This document shows positions 10,588 through 22,562 of a stretch of 64,000 bases of DNA, piece after piece. The notes below the pieces were generated by a model that worked only from the letters and a program-made list of their open reading frames with translations, was not told where the DNA came from and made no database searches. The stretch's first letter is position 1. Each line of letters begins with the position of its first letter. A program made the translations under genes and the position numbers. Source of the DNA: Rhododendron vialii (lineage: Eukaryota > Streptophyta > Magnoliopsida > Ericales > Ericaceae); assembly GCF_030253575.1 (NCBI RefSeq), contig NC_080568.1, positions 5,121,501-5,185,500 on the forward strand. Reading direction: 5' to 3'.

Positions 10588-12427
10588 TACCCTTTTCTTC
10601 TTAATTATTTATTTTGTTTATAGGATTTTTTTTTTTTTGGTAAATAATTTTGTTTACAGGATTTGTTTGGTTGAAATACCCATTTATGAGAAAATATTTC
10701 CCCCTGTTGTACCATTCTTCTCCAAAAGATCCAATTTTTAGATTTGGGTTTTGGGTTTTAGTTTCTGGAAGAGATGACAGGTATACGATAATTTGTAAGA
10801 ATCTGAGTTATAAATGGTTTTTGTAAATTACTTGTACAGCTAATTATGTATTCGAAAGGTCTATGAGTACTTACATTTTTTTTTTATTAGTAAATGAGTA
10901 CATACATTTATGTACATACACCACGTACATATCAATTTTGGACCCATTTTGAGTCTTACAAAAATGATCTGAGCCGCTTATTTTGTTCAAAATAGTTTAT
11001 TTACGGTCTCTGCAAAATATTAACTCAATCCGATATCGATAATGACGTTTACAAAATAGATTGTTGTGGTCGGAGGTGGGAGTTGGTCGATGATCGTCGA
11101 TGAGGAATCGTTGGTTGTCACTTACACCTCGTTTGGATGGATGGAATTCAGGAGAGGAGAAAAGAAATTGATGGAATATGTATTCTCTCCCTTGTTTGGA
11201 TAGCCAAATGGGTGAGAAATTGTGAGAGAATGAGAGGGAATGAGAGAATCAAGAACCCCTTAAAACTCATATTTTGTTTCTCACCAATTTTGGTGAGATT
11301 CCGTGAGAGAAGAGAGCCGAGTTCTATTTTTTAAGTTTCCGATTTTAACCCTCCTAATTTAAAAACATCAATATCCTAGGATAATACGACACGACAAGCA
11401 CAATTTTATCTTTCCTTCCTCTCTCATTTTTTACCTTCCCTCCATTTTCCTTGATCAATTTTTCCTCCATTACATAAAGAGCCCTCAGGTAAGTTCATGC
11501 AAAATCCTTCTCTGCCATTTTTCGAACGTGAACTCTTTGTTTTAGCTTATGCATGGTTGATTTTGAAACTTGCTTACCATCTCTCAACCTCAACTCAATA
11601 TAAAGAAGCAAGGAAGCATTCTCTTTTATGAAGTTTTTTTTTTTCTGCCATATTTTGTAGTTAGTGGGAGTTAGTGGGAAGTCAACGAGGGGGTTCAGAA
11701 GCTATCCATAGCGCTTAAACCCAAACCCCACCCCTTATGGGGCTCAAACCTTGGTCTCCATGGAGGCATTCTCTTCTTTTATAAAGGTTATATTGGTCAA
11801 AATATATGTGACACTCTCTTTTCTTTTCTCTTATGTTGTCTAGCCAAACAAGATTGATGTGAAAGGATGAGAAATCATTCTCTCTTTTAATTTGTCCATC
11901 CAAATAAGATGGCGAGAAATCATATTCCTTTCTTTTCTTTTATTTTTTCTCACCTGGGTAGCCAAAGGGCCAGGGTGTTAGGAAAGGGGAACGGGAGGAA
12001 GAAAGATTGTGAAGAACAGAGGGGAGAGAATTCGCTAACTTTTGGAATCGCCGGGCCGGGGTTGGATAGTCCGCTGATTTGTTTGGAGAAGTCCTTAAAG
12101 CTAACGTATAAAATGATTTGTCCTTGAACCTTAAAAAAGGTCGGAAATAAGAGAAATTTTTATTTACGGAGGAGTCATAAATAAAGTTTACGGAGTTCAA
12201 TCTCAGCCGTTCAGAAGTATTTTGGATGATTCAGATTATTGAAACAATCTCTTAACGGTAATAGAATACTTATGGATGACTGAAATTGAGTGGAGTCATG
12301 AATAGGTTACTCAGGGCGGAGATTTCTCTCTCTCATACACACACACATTGTTTCTCCTCTCATTTTTTGTGTGATGAGCTTTCGGTTTGAAATTGTTTGG
12401 TACTGTTCGATCCGTGGCAGGGTTTCC
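10588..12427. other. 3' flank of CRK copy 1 and Tourist-like sequence
   Basis: The first 260 bp match the 3' flank of the other CRK copy. At about 11127-11906 the left end CCTCGTTTGGATGGATGGAA faces a right end that reads CCATCTTATTTGGATGGACA when reverse-complemented. This is the style of Harbinger/Tourist MITEs, with a further unidentified segment near 11650-11770. I see no gene between 10588 and 12300. Confidence 0.4.
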
Positions 12428-13530
12428 CTGATGCCACTGGCGTTGATGATGAGTTCACCGGCCAGTAGGGGTGTGCACGGGTCGGGTTCGGCCCCGAACC
12501 CGACCGACTTGTTGGTTATCGATTTTTTTGTGACCCGAACCCGAACCAAAGGAGGGGGAATAACCGTCCGCGTAACCGATTTTTTGGTCGGGTCAGGTTT
12601 TTGTCGGGTCGGGTTTGACCAAAACCGAAGTAATCTATGTGAATTGGTCGTCTTTTGGTCGGGTCGGGTAAGAAAAACAGCACCCCGAGTCCCGAACCGA
12701 AAACTGATTTTTTTCAAAAATTGGACCCGTATCCGACCGAACCACATGTTCGGCCCCGCCCGAAAACCTTCGGGTCGGGTCGGGTTTTTTGCACACCCCT
12801 ACCGGCTAGATCCAGGAGGAAAAAAAGACAGAAGAGGAAGAAGAAAGAAGACATCGGAGAAGGAGGACCTCATATTAGAAGCGATGCAGAAGGAATACTC
12901 TTCTGAAGATGCCGATTATCCCGTATGCATATACATACCAAGTTACCAACACATTCTGTTTTTCCAGATTATTTATGTAGGTCTTTTTGATTTTTTCTGT
13001 TAATTCTGATGATGATGATATGATACAGTTAAGCACAACTTCATCTCATATATGTAATCATACAGAAGTTTCGTGCTGGGTTTCGCAAACCTTATGTTCT
13101 GCGAAAGAAAAAAGCGGAAATTATGTGTCATGTTATCCACTTCGGCTTCTTTTAAACCTCCTAAGGCCGCAGTAGAGGATTCCATCAAAGCTATTGAATA
13201 CTAGTACAATGAACGACACGTATGTTCTTCATTGAAACGATCTATATACTTGGATAGGGTTTTGTACGTACTAAAACTTGTTTTGTGGATGAATTACATT
13301 TTTTAGAAAACAGAGTACAAGTATCATGAGGCCCTGAAGAGCAACACTGTTACTGATCGTACTGGTGGCCTGATTTTCATTACCTTTGAGGCCTGTCGTC
13401 GGGATGGGGATCGTCCGGAGATCTTCGAAGGTATCATTTATGCACTCTACAACGCGTGCAACTTTGTATGTACTAAGGTCCTCATGTGCAGGCAGTGTGT
13501 ACTCGAGAAGTGCTGAGGTATGCTTTGTTC
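12428..13530 (+). pseudogene. Unidentified broken exon-like fragments
   Basis: Three segments look like former coding exons but have stops and no continuous frame. The first (12428-12465 and 12802-12925) reads MPLALMMSSPA, then a Lys/Arg-rich run and ILEAMQKEYSSEDADYP; a hAT MITE sits inside it. The second (about 13062-13200) reads KFRAGFRKPYVLRKKKAEI, then later AAVEDSIKAIEY, a stop and YNERH. The third (about 13308-13440) reads EYKYHEALKSNTVTDRTGG and continues for about 30 residues. A distant likeness to plant cystatin-like/UPF0725-type proteins occurred to me, but I cannot support a family. The pieces may be one decayed gene or gene fragments. Confidence 0.3.
12466..12801. mobile_element. 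hAT-type MITE, GGGTCGGGT-rich (copy 1)
   Basis: The termini TAGGGGTGTGCA and TGCACACCCCTA are perfectly inverted. The 8-bp flanks are CCGGCCAG (12458-12465) and CCGGCTAG (12802-12809), with one mismatch. The interior has many GGGTCGGG words. A second copy of the same family lies at 51311-51687. Confidence 0.8.
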
Positions 13531-14110
13531 AACTTTGTTTGTTCATGTACAGTACAATGTTATTACCGGTTTGTGCAATGTTTTTATGTGCTATTGTTCG
13601 GCTGCGATGAAATCTGAGCCGTTGATTATATTCTCCTTTTGTTTGGTCACTCGCGGCACTTGTGCTGGTGAATGTCGGTTTGAATGCTTCAAAGGTATTG
13701 GGAAGTTGGGTATGTATGTTGCTCTCCTAAGTTGTTCTAAATTGGTGAAGATGTCGCTACTAAAAATTCATAACTAGTTGGGTTAATTACTCTAAATCCT
13801 CCTTCCTCATCTCACACGAAGTAAACTTTATATCCATCTCAAAACTAATTGGCAATGAGTGGAGAGGTCCCAAATGTTATTAAGTGATCACCCATTCCAC
13901 CCCCAAGCAATGTGGGATTCATTTCCTTAACATCCCCCCTCACGTGCAGCCGCGTTGAGGTCTGTCACGTGTAGCCACTTTTTGGGTCCTATCATCGTGC
14001 AACCTTTTTGCTGGTCTGTTATCGTGGGGTGTGAATTGTTAATTTTTTAAAATGTGGGGTGGAACAGGCCCCGCTCTGATACCATGTAGAAATCCATTAA
14101 TCAAACCAGA

Positions 14111-14156
<46 letters not shown>

Positions 14157-16368
14157 ATTTTATTTCTGAATGTAATTTTACAACTGAATGCCCAAGTGGT
14201 GATGCGTCCACTCCTTATACCAAGAGGTTACAACATAAGCTGACAGCTCAGCCACTAATTAACTAACTCACTAATTTTGACTAACTAACTCACTAATAAC
14301 AATTGTTAATACTAATGAGACTTACTTACTGTATCAGTTTACACTTCGGAACGAAAAACAATTTACAATGCTCCCTCCCTCAGAGAGAGAGAGAGAGAGA
14401 TTGGGATTCAATTAATTCATCTCTGTTTTCAATAAGAATGGCTACTTAATTTGCACTTTTAAGCTTAATCTCATACATTTTCACCTGTCAAACACGTATA
14501 TGTATACGCAATATTGACAACAATATGACCAAAATCATGAGAAAAGGTTGGAGGGTTGTTAATTTTTCCCACGTATTACGCACGTAATGTTTCAGTTTAG
14601 TTTTAGCAAGCGAAGCCATGCTTGTGACAATCTAGAGTTGCTTCTTACCTTTTTCTTTTATCAGTTGTCTCTATTTAGGGTGAAACCCGAAAAGACACGA
14701 AACCTGAAATGAAACGACACAAACACGACTGGACACGACACGACACGACGTCCACCCCTAAAGGCATATTTCTCCAGCATATACTTTACTCTGTTCCCGT
14801 TCATGCCTAACTTCTTCGTAATGGAAGGGGTTAAAGTAAGACGATTTCGTACTCAAGCTTACTGACTTGTAATGGTTTTTCAGTTCAATTGTTAGTCGTT
14901 GGTGGCTTAAAAATGAGGGTACGGGAGGCAATGAGACAAGAACGGTTTGAGGAGCGGTGAACCGTCGATTCCCCCTTTCCAGTGAAGCAGGGAGGGCTTT
15001 TTTTTTTAGGTTTGTCCTGATGAGCGCACTATTTATTCCTTCCGGTCTATCCCTTGCCGAATGCTCCTCCTACATATCGTTATCCCGTCGCACGCGTCGA
15101 CGGCCATGGTCTCGCTAGTTGCATAGTGGAATGGTATATGGTATTTGAACCTTTGAAGCGGCGACGCGCCATGCCATGTTGCATAGTGGGGTCAAACCGG
15201 GGCTTGCGTGTCTCGAGTTGCCCTTGTTCGAAATATTTTGTAATTCGGTTTTGTTTGGTTTCTAAAATGTCGAGACTAGTTTTAGAATGATCGAACTAGT
15301 TTTGTTAATGACTTTATCATAAAATTTCTCCCAAAACGGTTAAAAATAAAAAAAATCAAGAAAGAATGGTTCTAAACAGACAAACACCTCATAAAGCAAC
15401 CAATATAAATACACTATATGATGAAATTCAAGCATCAAATTAATTCTATGTGTGTATTTTTGAGATATATGCAAGTGCGTATGTTTATATATTAGCATAC
15501 TTTTATAATTATGCTAATTTTTATGAAAATCCTTTTAAAATAGTTTAATTTTGAGTGGGGGCACGTGCCCCCACGTGGATCCGGTCCTCGGTATCGTTTG
15601 ATATGATTTATAAATGCATTAAGTTTGTTAAAAAAAAAGTGTGAAACACTGGATTGCAACTTATTTGACACAATTATCTAGAGATAAATGCATTTCCATA
15701 TCGTATCAAAGGATATCCAATTAATGTGATTTTTGACTTGGTAAATGTTTTCATTGATCTCTAAAAATTAAATGGTTTCGATCATTGTTGTGGACCTGGA
15801 AAGGGCCCACAAACGGGCCAAATAGGACCGGATTGGAGGATAGCCAAACTGGACAGGACCCTCGCCCAAAAAAATGTACTGACACAAAAGAAATAAGTTT
15901 GTCGGACCTAATTAGCCTAGGCAACAATACTGAGAGTATTAACATAGGAGAACATGTATAGACATATATGGTCTTGTTTGTTTGGGGTATTCAAAATTTT
16001 TATGCACGATCTCCAATATTTTTTTTTTATCTATTTATCTCTACTCATTACACTATAAAATCTCCCTCAAAATCCAAACTAAACACGGTAATAGCATGTA
16101 TCACCACCATCTCCCATGAGTGGGATCCAAAATTTTCAAAGTTTTTATAACTACTTATTCGACCGTATTATAGGAGACTCGGAGTCCAGTGCATCATGCC
16201 ATATTGCCATTCCACAATTTCAACAATGAATCAAGGGTCAATATATTTATTGAGTACTCCATGATGAATTGGAAGTCGCCTTCAATTTGGTCAAGTCCTG
16301 TGTGCTTACAAAAAGAATGTTGGCTGCATTGGGCTTGTTCGTCAAAAAAGAAAGAAAGAATGTTGGCA
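13531..16368. other. Intergenic spacer between CRK blocks
   Basis: I see no supportable gene. It holds a GA microsatellite at about 14116-14150, a shorter one near 14383-14400, CGACAC-rich low complexity near 14695-14755, and a perfect 20-bp palindrome with a G-box core at 15555-15574. A stretch at 15054-15290 is open in one frame but matches nothing I recognise. Confidence 0.4.
15555..15574. repeat. Perfect 20-bp palindrome with CACGTG core
   Basis: GTGGGGGCACGTGCCCCCAC equals its own reverse complement, and a second CACGTGG follows immediately. CACGTG is the G-box core bound by bHLH/bZIP factors, but there is no adjacent gene. It may simply be a transposon end. Confidence 0.5.
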
Positions 16369-16377
16369 TTGATTAAT

Positions 16378-16524
16378 CGGTCTTGCTATTGTCAGCCCAC
16401 TGGACTGACGATAAGCACACTAGAAGATAAGGAAAACACATATTTCTGTGTACTTTTTACACTATTTAATACACATTCACACATTTATTATTGTCTGCCC
16501 ATTGGACTGATTTTAGAATTTTCC
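16378..16524 (+). mobile_element. 147-bp dispersed element, copy 1 (9-bp TSD)
   Basis: The element begins CGGTCTTGCTATTGTCAG and ends TTTTAGAATTTTCC. It is flanked by TTGATTAAT at 16369-16377 and 16525-16533, a perfect 9-bp duplication. Inside are two direct sub-repeats of about 22 bp (TATTGTC-GCCCA-TGGACTGA type), one near each end. The same structure recurs at 36332-36478 and 60996-61130. The termini are not obviously inverted, so the class is uncertain. Confidence 0.75.
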
Positions 16525-16671
16525 TTGATTAATTGGTCTTCAAGAAAAAAAAAACCCACCACTACGTTTACAACAATTACCCAAGTCCCATTCCCAAGTC
16601 GTGGTTTAACACCCTTCTAGTACATTTTTGTACGGAGAGAACAAGGAGTCAAGTCTTGCGGAAGCCAATAA

Positions 16672-17056
16672 GGGCCCGTTTGGATTCGGGATAAGGATTA
16701 GGGGTATTAGTTATGAATGAGGATAAAATAGTATGAGGTATTATGTAAGAAGGGTGAGCCAATATTAATGTGACGGAGGGATTAAATAGTACTTGGTTTG
16801 GATGAGGGATAAAATGGGAGGGATAAAGTTATTTTTTAGTTGAAATGGAAGAAAGATGGGATATTATGTAATAACACTCCAGAATCTCCTCATAAATAAT
16901 TCCCTCTCCGGGGGTATAACGGGGCACAAGAGAATCCGGAGCTTAGCTAATACCCCCGGCAAAATGTGTTCCCAAACCATGGCTTAATCATGGGCCCACG
17001 GTCTTAGGAGGGGGTATTACTAATACTACTTCGGTAGCCCCCATCCAAACAGGCCA
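16672..17056. mobile_element. Tourist-like MITE, TAA target site
   Basis: The left end GGGCCCGTTTGGAT and the reverse-complemented right end TGGCCTGTTTGGAT are alike, and TAA flanks both sides (16669-16671 and 17057-17059). This is the Harbinger/Tourist pattern. The interior repeats GGGATAA-like words. Confidence 0.7.
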
Positions 17057-17398
17057 TAATTGTTGATGATCTTCTCCCATATAGAAAGTATTCCGTTTCG
17101 TATGGGGTTGTGCTTGAGTTGATGTGCGTTGGGCTTGATACCTCACATAATTGATGTAGTATTCTGCTATTGCAACTCTTTTTGAGTGTAAATCTCCTAC
17201 CGGTGGACAAAAAATTAAGATATCATGGTTTGCCAAATTGCATGAGATTAGATCAGGATAATAATACTATTTTGAGGTTTTAATTGGAGCTTAACTGCTA
17301 TAACACCCAATACATTCTGCTCGTTTTTCATTATAGAACAAGGGTACTTGGCCACAAAATTTCAGAAGTGCATTATATATCCAGAAAAAGTTAACAAC

Positions 17399-17540
17399 CA
17401 CATCCACTAACACACACGCGCAAACGCACACACAATCATGTGGACCGTCCACACACCAGTCGTTTCACAACCACATCCACTAACACACACGCGCGCAAAC
17501 GCGCACACAATCATGTGGACCGTCCACACACCAGTAGTCG
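17399..17540 (+). repeat. 72-bp tandem duplication, CA/CG-rich
   Basis: The unit runs from ACAACCACATCCACTAACAC to GTGGACCGTCCACACACCAG and occurs twice, with small differences in the CG-rich part. It contains the short palindrome GTGGACCGTCCAC. No gene is linked to it. Confidence 0.8.
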
Positions 17541-18217
17541 TTCTGATGCATGTATCAAACCTTTGTCTAGAATATGATCCGATTGTTTTTTCCAAGCCTA
17601 AATCCTCTTGCTACCATACTAAAAGCCCGTTTAATTTTGTTATTATATATTACTACATTAATCTAATCAGATTAATGGTTATAGAAGTAATCGCACATCT
17701 CTCTTGGTGGCGTACATTCTTTGTTGTTGTGAGAACCCCCATATATTTCAAATATTTATTTTTTGACTAAGAAAATTTCAACCAATCATAAAATTTGCAG
17801 TTCCTTCGAATATACTATAACATTGATAATCAAATAGTCATGATTCTGTAGGACATATTTTGCAAAATTGAGTGACTCTAGACAACGACCCACACATTCT
17901 TCTCACCACACAAAACACCAGTTACGCCACAATTGTGTATGTTGATCAGCTGATAGGGTCGAAAGCTAAGTCACAATTCTCCAGCAATATTCTTCGTTCT
18001 CATTTTCCATCCGCGATTATTGCTCTCAATTATTGTTTTTGCAGATTTTAGTAATTTAGAAAACCTTTGAAGACACCCGAAAGCTTACGCGCGCTCTCTC
18101 CCGCATACGTGTATTACGTGACTTAGTTAAAAAGCATTGCATTCAATAATTTCATGCTACTAGCCCCAAGGGTTCATCCGGTTGGTTGGTGAGTTTGTTC
18201 CCCACACAATTGATCAA

Positions 18218-20542
18218 GGAGGCGGGGGAGCTGCTGCCCCTTTAAGGGGCAGCAGCCTGTTGTTCCGGCCAAGTGGGGCTCGCTCCGGTTTCGCTCCGAT
18301 GATCAGAAAGGTTCACTTCGTAGAGCTTGTCGAATTAAACAAGTGTACCAAAAATTAGTTCAATAGGATATCATTCAGTACCTGATGGGAACACATATAA
18401 TTTGCCAATAATGGATTCCAGTGGATTTGGTCCGGTGTTTAGGATCCATTCTTTTTTTTTTTTTTTTTTTTGAGAAACACAAACATAATCCATTAACATC
18501 AAAAAAAAACAATTACATCCATGTCTAGCCATGCATCCAAGATCATACAAACCCCATACAACAAAAAGCACACCACACCCCAAACAAACAAAGACAAAGA
18601 CCCATTAGAACAAAACAAACAAACAAAGCTAATGCAAACCTTCCACAAAACTCAGAGGAACACCCCAAGCAAGTCCTTAACGCCGATCACACAACACACG
18701 ATACCTGCAAAACAAAGGTGAGGAACAATAGGCGAAGGAACTTCAATGGGAAGCACGACGTTGAGGGGCACGAAAAATATGAGGGTCACTGCAGCCTTAA
18801 CCCGTTCACGTTTACGCTTTCTCTGAGGGGAGTTGTGAATAGCCCTGCCACCATCACAACTAGCTTTGTGGTCAACCTTGCTCTTCCGGCCGTTTCCATT
18901 TGCATTCACAGCAGAAGAATGACCATAGTCTACTAATCGATTTCGCTAGCTGGCCATAATCCTCTTAGTCCTCAAATTCCTAGGCCCCGTAGCATCATCT
19001 TGAAGATCACCTTCAAACCCAGCCGTCGAATCATGAAAACCATCTCCAACCCTATTCAACGAGGAGCCCTCAACGTTCAACTGCTGGTGATCAGGTACTT
19101 GAGAGGCAGTCACACAGCTAGTAGGCGAAGAAGGAAACTCATCCACCACATCCATCTGGGAAGGACTAAAAAGATTAGGCACACCAACCACAGTCTTATC
19201 ACTTTCTCGGACATCAACACAAACCTCCTGAGCCCTAAGGCCATCAGGGCTACGTGGATGGCTAACCGTCAAAGATGGCTCCTGAACATTAACTTCCACA
19301 GCCGAAAGGCTGGGCATATGGAAAAATCGGAACCTCTTTTCCTCACATCGAAGGCAATGGCGACTTACTAAGAGAAACTCTCGCCCCATAATGACCATTT
19401 CTGCCGTCGGCGAAACTTCAAACCACCATTGGACATCAAATTCCTATAAGGTCCTTCAGGCCCTCCAAACCTATCAAATGACCCCGAGCCACCAGTAGGA
19501 CATTGACAATCAACCTTGGACTCTGTAGCAGCACAACTAGAAGAAACCATGGAAAGGTCATTGGACACAACTACCAAACAACCAATCCCATCCGCCCTCC
19601 ATCGAATCATTAGACCGTGAAGATTCCCCAATATGAAAATTAGCACAAGTAGCTGAACCCCCACACGATTGATTTGGAAACTCTCTATCCTCAGAATTCA
19701 TATCCTCTTAGTCGGAATGGTCCCAATTGCCACAGACTCCTTCCCACGGGCTCATAAGCCGGATCACAAACCTCACAAAACTTAGTTGCTGCAGCAGCTC
19801 TATCTTTAGCTGAACGAGAAGGTAAGACCCAATCCGATCCAAAATCCTCTAGACCCATATTATCCAAAACCAAATCATGCTCCATAACCATGTCTAGAGA
19901 TCCAGCAATACCCTTACCTGCTTTAGACAGACGTTGAGAACCACGAGAAGACCCCGCAAAAAAACTCTTACTCAACTGAAATCTCTTAGCCATCGTAAAT
20001 CCAGAAATCAAACAAAGGACGGGACTAAAATCAAGCCTAAAAAGCTACAAATGAAGGGTCCCCAAAGCAATAACCATGAACCCCGTGACCCTCCACTGAC
20101 CGGAACAACTAAAAAGATGAACAGATGGACGGAATCGACGAGGACCAACCCAAATTTCAGACCTTCCTTTATGATGAGCAAAGACCTAAACTATCTCGAA
20201 ACTAAAAACGCAAAACAGGATCACGTAACTTCTTACTAGACGAAGCTAGAACACAACACCTTGGCGCCGTACGGCCAACGGTGAAGCCGCATGCGCGGGA
20301 GAAAGCTTAACGGAAGGGAACAGTGCCAAGCTTAACGGAAGGGATCCATTCTTTTCAAGATAAAAATGTTTCAATAAGGCACTTAATGATATCTGATCAA
20401 GCTGATTTTTGATACTCTTATTCTACTTGACGAGTTCTACGAAGTGAACGTTTCTAATCATCAAACCGAGACGGAAGATAGCCCCATTCGGCCGGGACAG
20501 CAAGCTGCTGCCTCTTAAAGGGACAGCAGCTCTCCCGCCTCC
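18218..20542. mobile_element. Foldback (MULE-like) element inside the SINE, split by a LINE
   Basis: The two arms are 18218-18455 and 20356-20542. They begin GGAGGCGGGGGAGCTGCTG and its inverse and share TTCACTTCGTAGAGCTTGTC in opposite orientation. The flanking 9 bp are ATTGATCAA (18209-18217) and ATTGATTAG (20543-20551), which match at 7 of 9 positions. Without the LINE the element is about 425 bp, close to the 437-bp relative at 23186-23622. Confidence 0.75.
18456..20341 (-). mobile_element. Non-autonomous LINE-like retrotransposon with poly(A)
   Basis: The perfect target duplication GGATCCATTCTTTT lies at 18442-18455 and 20342-20355. The T run at 18456-18471 is the 3' poly(A) tail of a minus-strand element, so its 5' end is near 20341. 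Minus-strand ORF pieces run from ATG 19994 (MAKRFQLSKSFFAGSS) through 19664-19368 and 19398-18946 to 18909-18652, in shifting frames. They resemble the ORF1 and tail of plant L1-type LINEs in arrangement only. I see no endonuclease or reverse transcriptase and no clear zinc knuckle. At 1.9 kb it is an internally deleted or ORF1-only copy. Confidence 0.65.
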
Positions 20543-21519
20543 ATTGATTAGGGTTCGACTTTTAATGTCAGGCCGCAAGAAAATAATTTCTTACAAATCC
20601 CTTAATCCAGGCATAGATTATCTACCTTTGATCGGACTAGGGAGGAATTTAGTTGAGATACGCATAAACTTATCTAGATAATCTCTGATCGATGAACAAA
20701 TAAAAAAATAATTTTCGTGCTACTTACTCCAATGAGAAAAAGGCAGTCAAATACGTGTAGGAAACACCGATGCTATGCGGGTCATATTCGGATTGCGATG
20801 TCCTATCAAAGTCATTTATATTTTGTCAAAAAAGAGGATCTGATAGGTTTTAAACTCCAAAACGGATCCAATTCCAAACCACTTGAGAGAACGTTCCAAA
20901 CATATATAGCAAGTTGACCACACAAGTCGATATTTGATTGGTCCAACATCCATTCTCCCGAACCCCCATTTTTCATCTCATTGCTCGATTTGTCAACATA
21001 CTTTTTTGGACTTCTCAAATACATTTGTAAAGGGCTACGAATGGATCGAGCTTTGTCGAGATCGAGCTCAGCTTATACTAAACGAGCTGAGTCGAGCATA
21101 AACAGGTTGAATCGAGCTCGTAATTTGCTCGATTCACTTGCAACCATAATTGTGTCCAAATCGTATGTGTTAAGTTGTAAAATAAAATTTCACCATCTTC
21201 GTCTAGATGGGCTTCCTTCCATACTCCGTCTCTACCTATCCCTTCAAATTACTATCATTTTTTAGGGTACAATGGTTGCAAATGGCATACTAATTTTTTT
21301 TAATAAAAAAATGAACTAAATTAGATATTACTATGCAAAAAAATATTAATTCGTAGCCGATATTACACTTAGACCGTCCACAATATCAACTAGTAAAATA
21401 TATTTATTTAGGTGCTCGTTGAATTTGATCAAGTTATTGTTTATAAAAACATTTTTGTTTGCGGGGACACACATTGTAAATGATTTTCAAACATGACAAC
21501 GTGATATCACGTCACTACT

Positions 21520-22000
21520 GCTGCCACTCTATCGCTTCCAACATTTCTAAAACTCGTTGCTATTGACATAACCCCAACCACCACCATTACTCCACCGCTT
21601 TAACACTATCAATCATCATTCAACCGCCACCCCCGCCGCCGCCACCATCACCGTCATTGCCACTCCACCACTGCCACTAATCCACCACCACTGGCACCAC
21701 CAAACTATCGTCACATATCTACCAGCACCACCACCACCTCTCCATCTCTCCACCACCGTCTAGCGTTACAATAACCCACCTTTTCCCCACCAAGATGACA
21801 CACAACCAAGCTATAGTCACTAATAGAACCACCTCCTGCCACTGCCAATATCTCTCCGCCATCACCATCCTTCCACCATCACTAATACTTTTGCCACAAC
21901 CACCACCTGGCTGGCACCACAACCACCACCACACCGTCTCTCCACCACACCACTGCATGAAGTCACCACCTCTACACCATCACCCTTCCATTGCCTCTAC
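21520..22000. repeat. CCA/CAC-rich low-complexity tract
   Basis: This is an imperfect trinucleotide-rich stretch (CCACCACCA-type words on the plus strand). It gives long open frames on both strands with biased His/Pro/Thr or Trp/Gly composition; these are composition artefacts. It lies in the part of block B that does not align with block A. Confidence 0.6.
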
Positions 22001-22432
22001 AAACACATGGCGCGATCTTAGTAATATTAAAAGAGAACAATTGTTTACAATAATATAATTAACGTTATTTAATTTTAATAATCAAACCATTTGTTTAATT
22101 CAACTTTTCACATTTTCATTAAACTTTTCAGCTTAAAAAAATTCATCATCCAATTTTAGTTACTATTCAACCTTCCAAATTTTGATTTTAGTTTTCAACT
22201 TCTAAGACTCTGTTTATTTTAAACTAAAATATTTTACGTCCAAATAAATTGAGCCCGAAAGAAGACACATTTGTATCGAGGTCCACGTCAAGTTGTGTTC
22301 GTGCAGGGATACAAACTATTCTTCCTCGTCCCCACTCGGTAGATAGCTACCCCATCCACTCCTCGTCTCATCTCTGCTGGGACCCCGTACCGTTTTCCTA
22401 CTCTGTTTCCCCGTTCACAATTATCAAATCCA

Positions 22433-22446
22433 TACATACATCAATC

Positions 22447-22484
<38 letters not shown>

Positions 22485-22516
22485 CCCTTATCAACAAAGA
22501 ACTACATACATCAATC

Positions 22517-22562
<46 letters not shown>

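Larger units (their letters stand above)
885..10850 (+). repeat. Segmental duplication, block A (CRK copy 1)
   Basis: This block is collinear with 17745-29045. Matching landmarks include the stretch beginning AACCAATCATAAAATTT (about 930 and 17780), CTCTAGACAAYGRCCCACAC (about 1050 and 17877), the AAAGGCAGTCAAA segment (about 1373 and 20741), AAAGTCATTTATATTTTGTC (about 2669 and 20810), all eight CRK exons, and a 3' flank ending near TACGATAATTTGTAAG (about 10783 and 28983). Between the shared segments lie insertions private to one copy. The end positions are approximate and were judged by eye. Confidence 0.85.
18161..20706 (+). mobile_element. tRNA-derived SINE split by a foldback element
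   Basis: The two SINE halves are 18161-18217 and 20543-20706, about 210 bp together. The left half has an A-box-like CCGGTTGGTTGGTGAG, and the right half has the B-box GGTTCGACTTT and an A-rich tail (AAATAAAAAAA). The target duplication AATAATTTCATGCTAC (18145-18160) recurs with small changes at 20707-20723, which fits LINE-mediated insertion. Block A has the single uninterrupted target near 1350 (AATAATTTCGTGCTAC), so the empty site is known. Confidence 0.75.

Noticed and set aside
12371..13003. 210-codon plus-strand ORF
   Set aside because: Most of it runs through the hAT MITE at 12466-12801, so it is not a coherent protein.
15054..15290. 78-codon ORF as a gene
   Set aside because: It has no recognisable domain, no splice context and no relative in the window.
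20543..20706. tRNA gene suggested by GGTTCGACTTT
   Set aside because: There is no cloverleaf. It is the B-box of a SINE with an A-rich tail.
21719..22058. Trp/Gly- or His/Pro-rich ORFs
   Set aside because: They come from a CCA-rich low-complexity tract on both strands.
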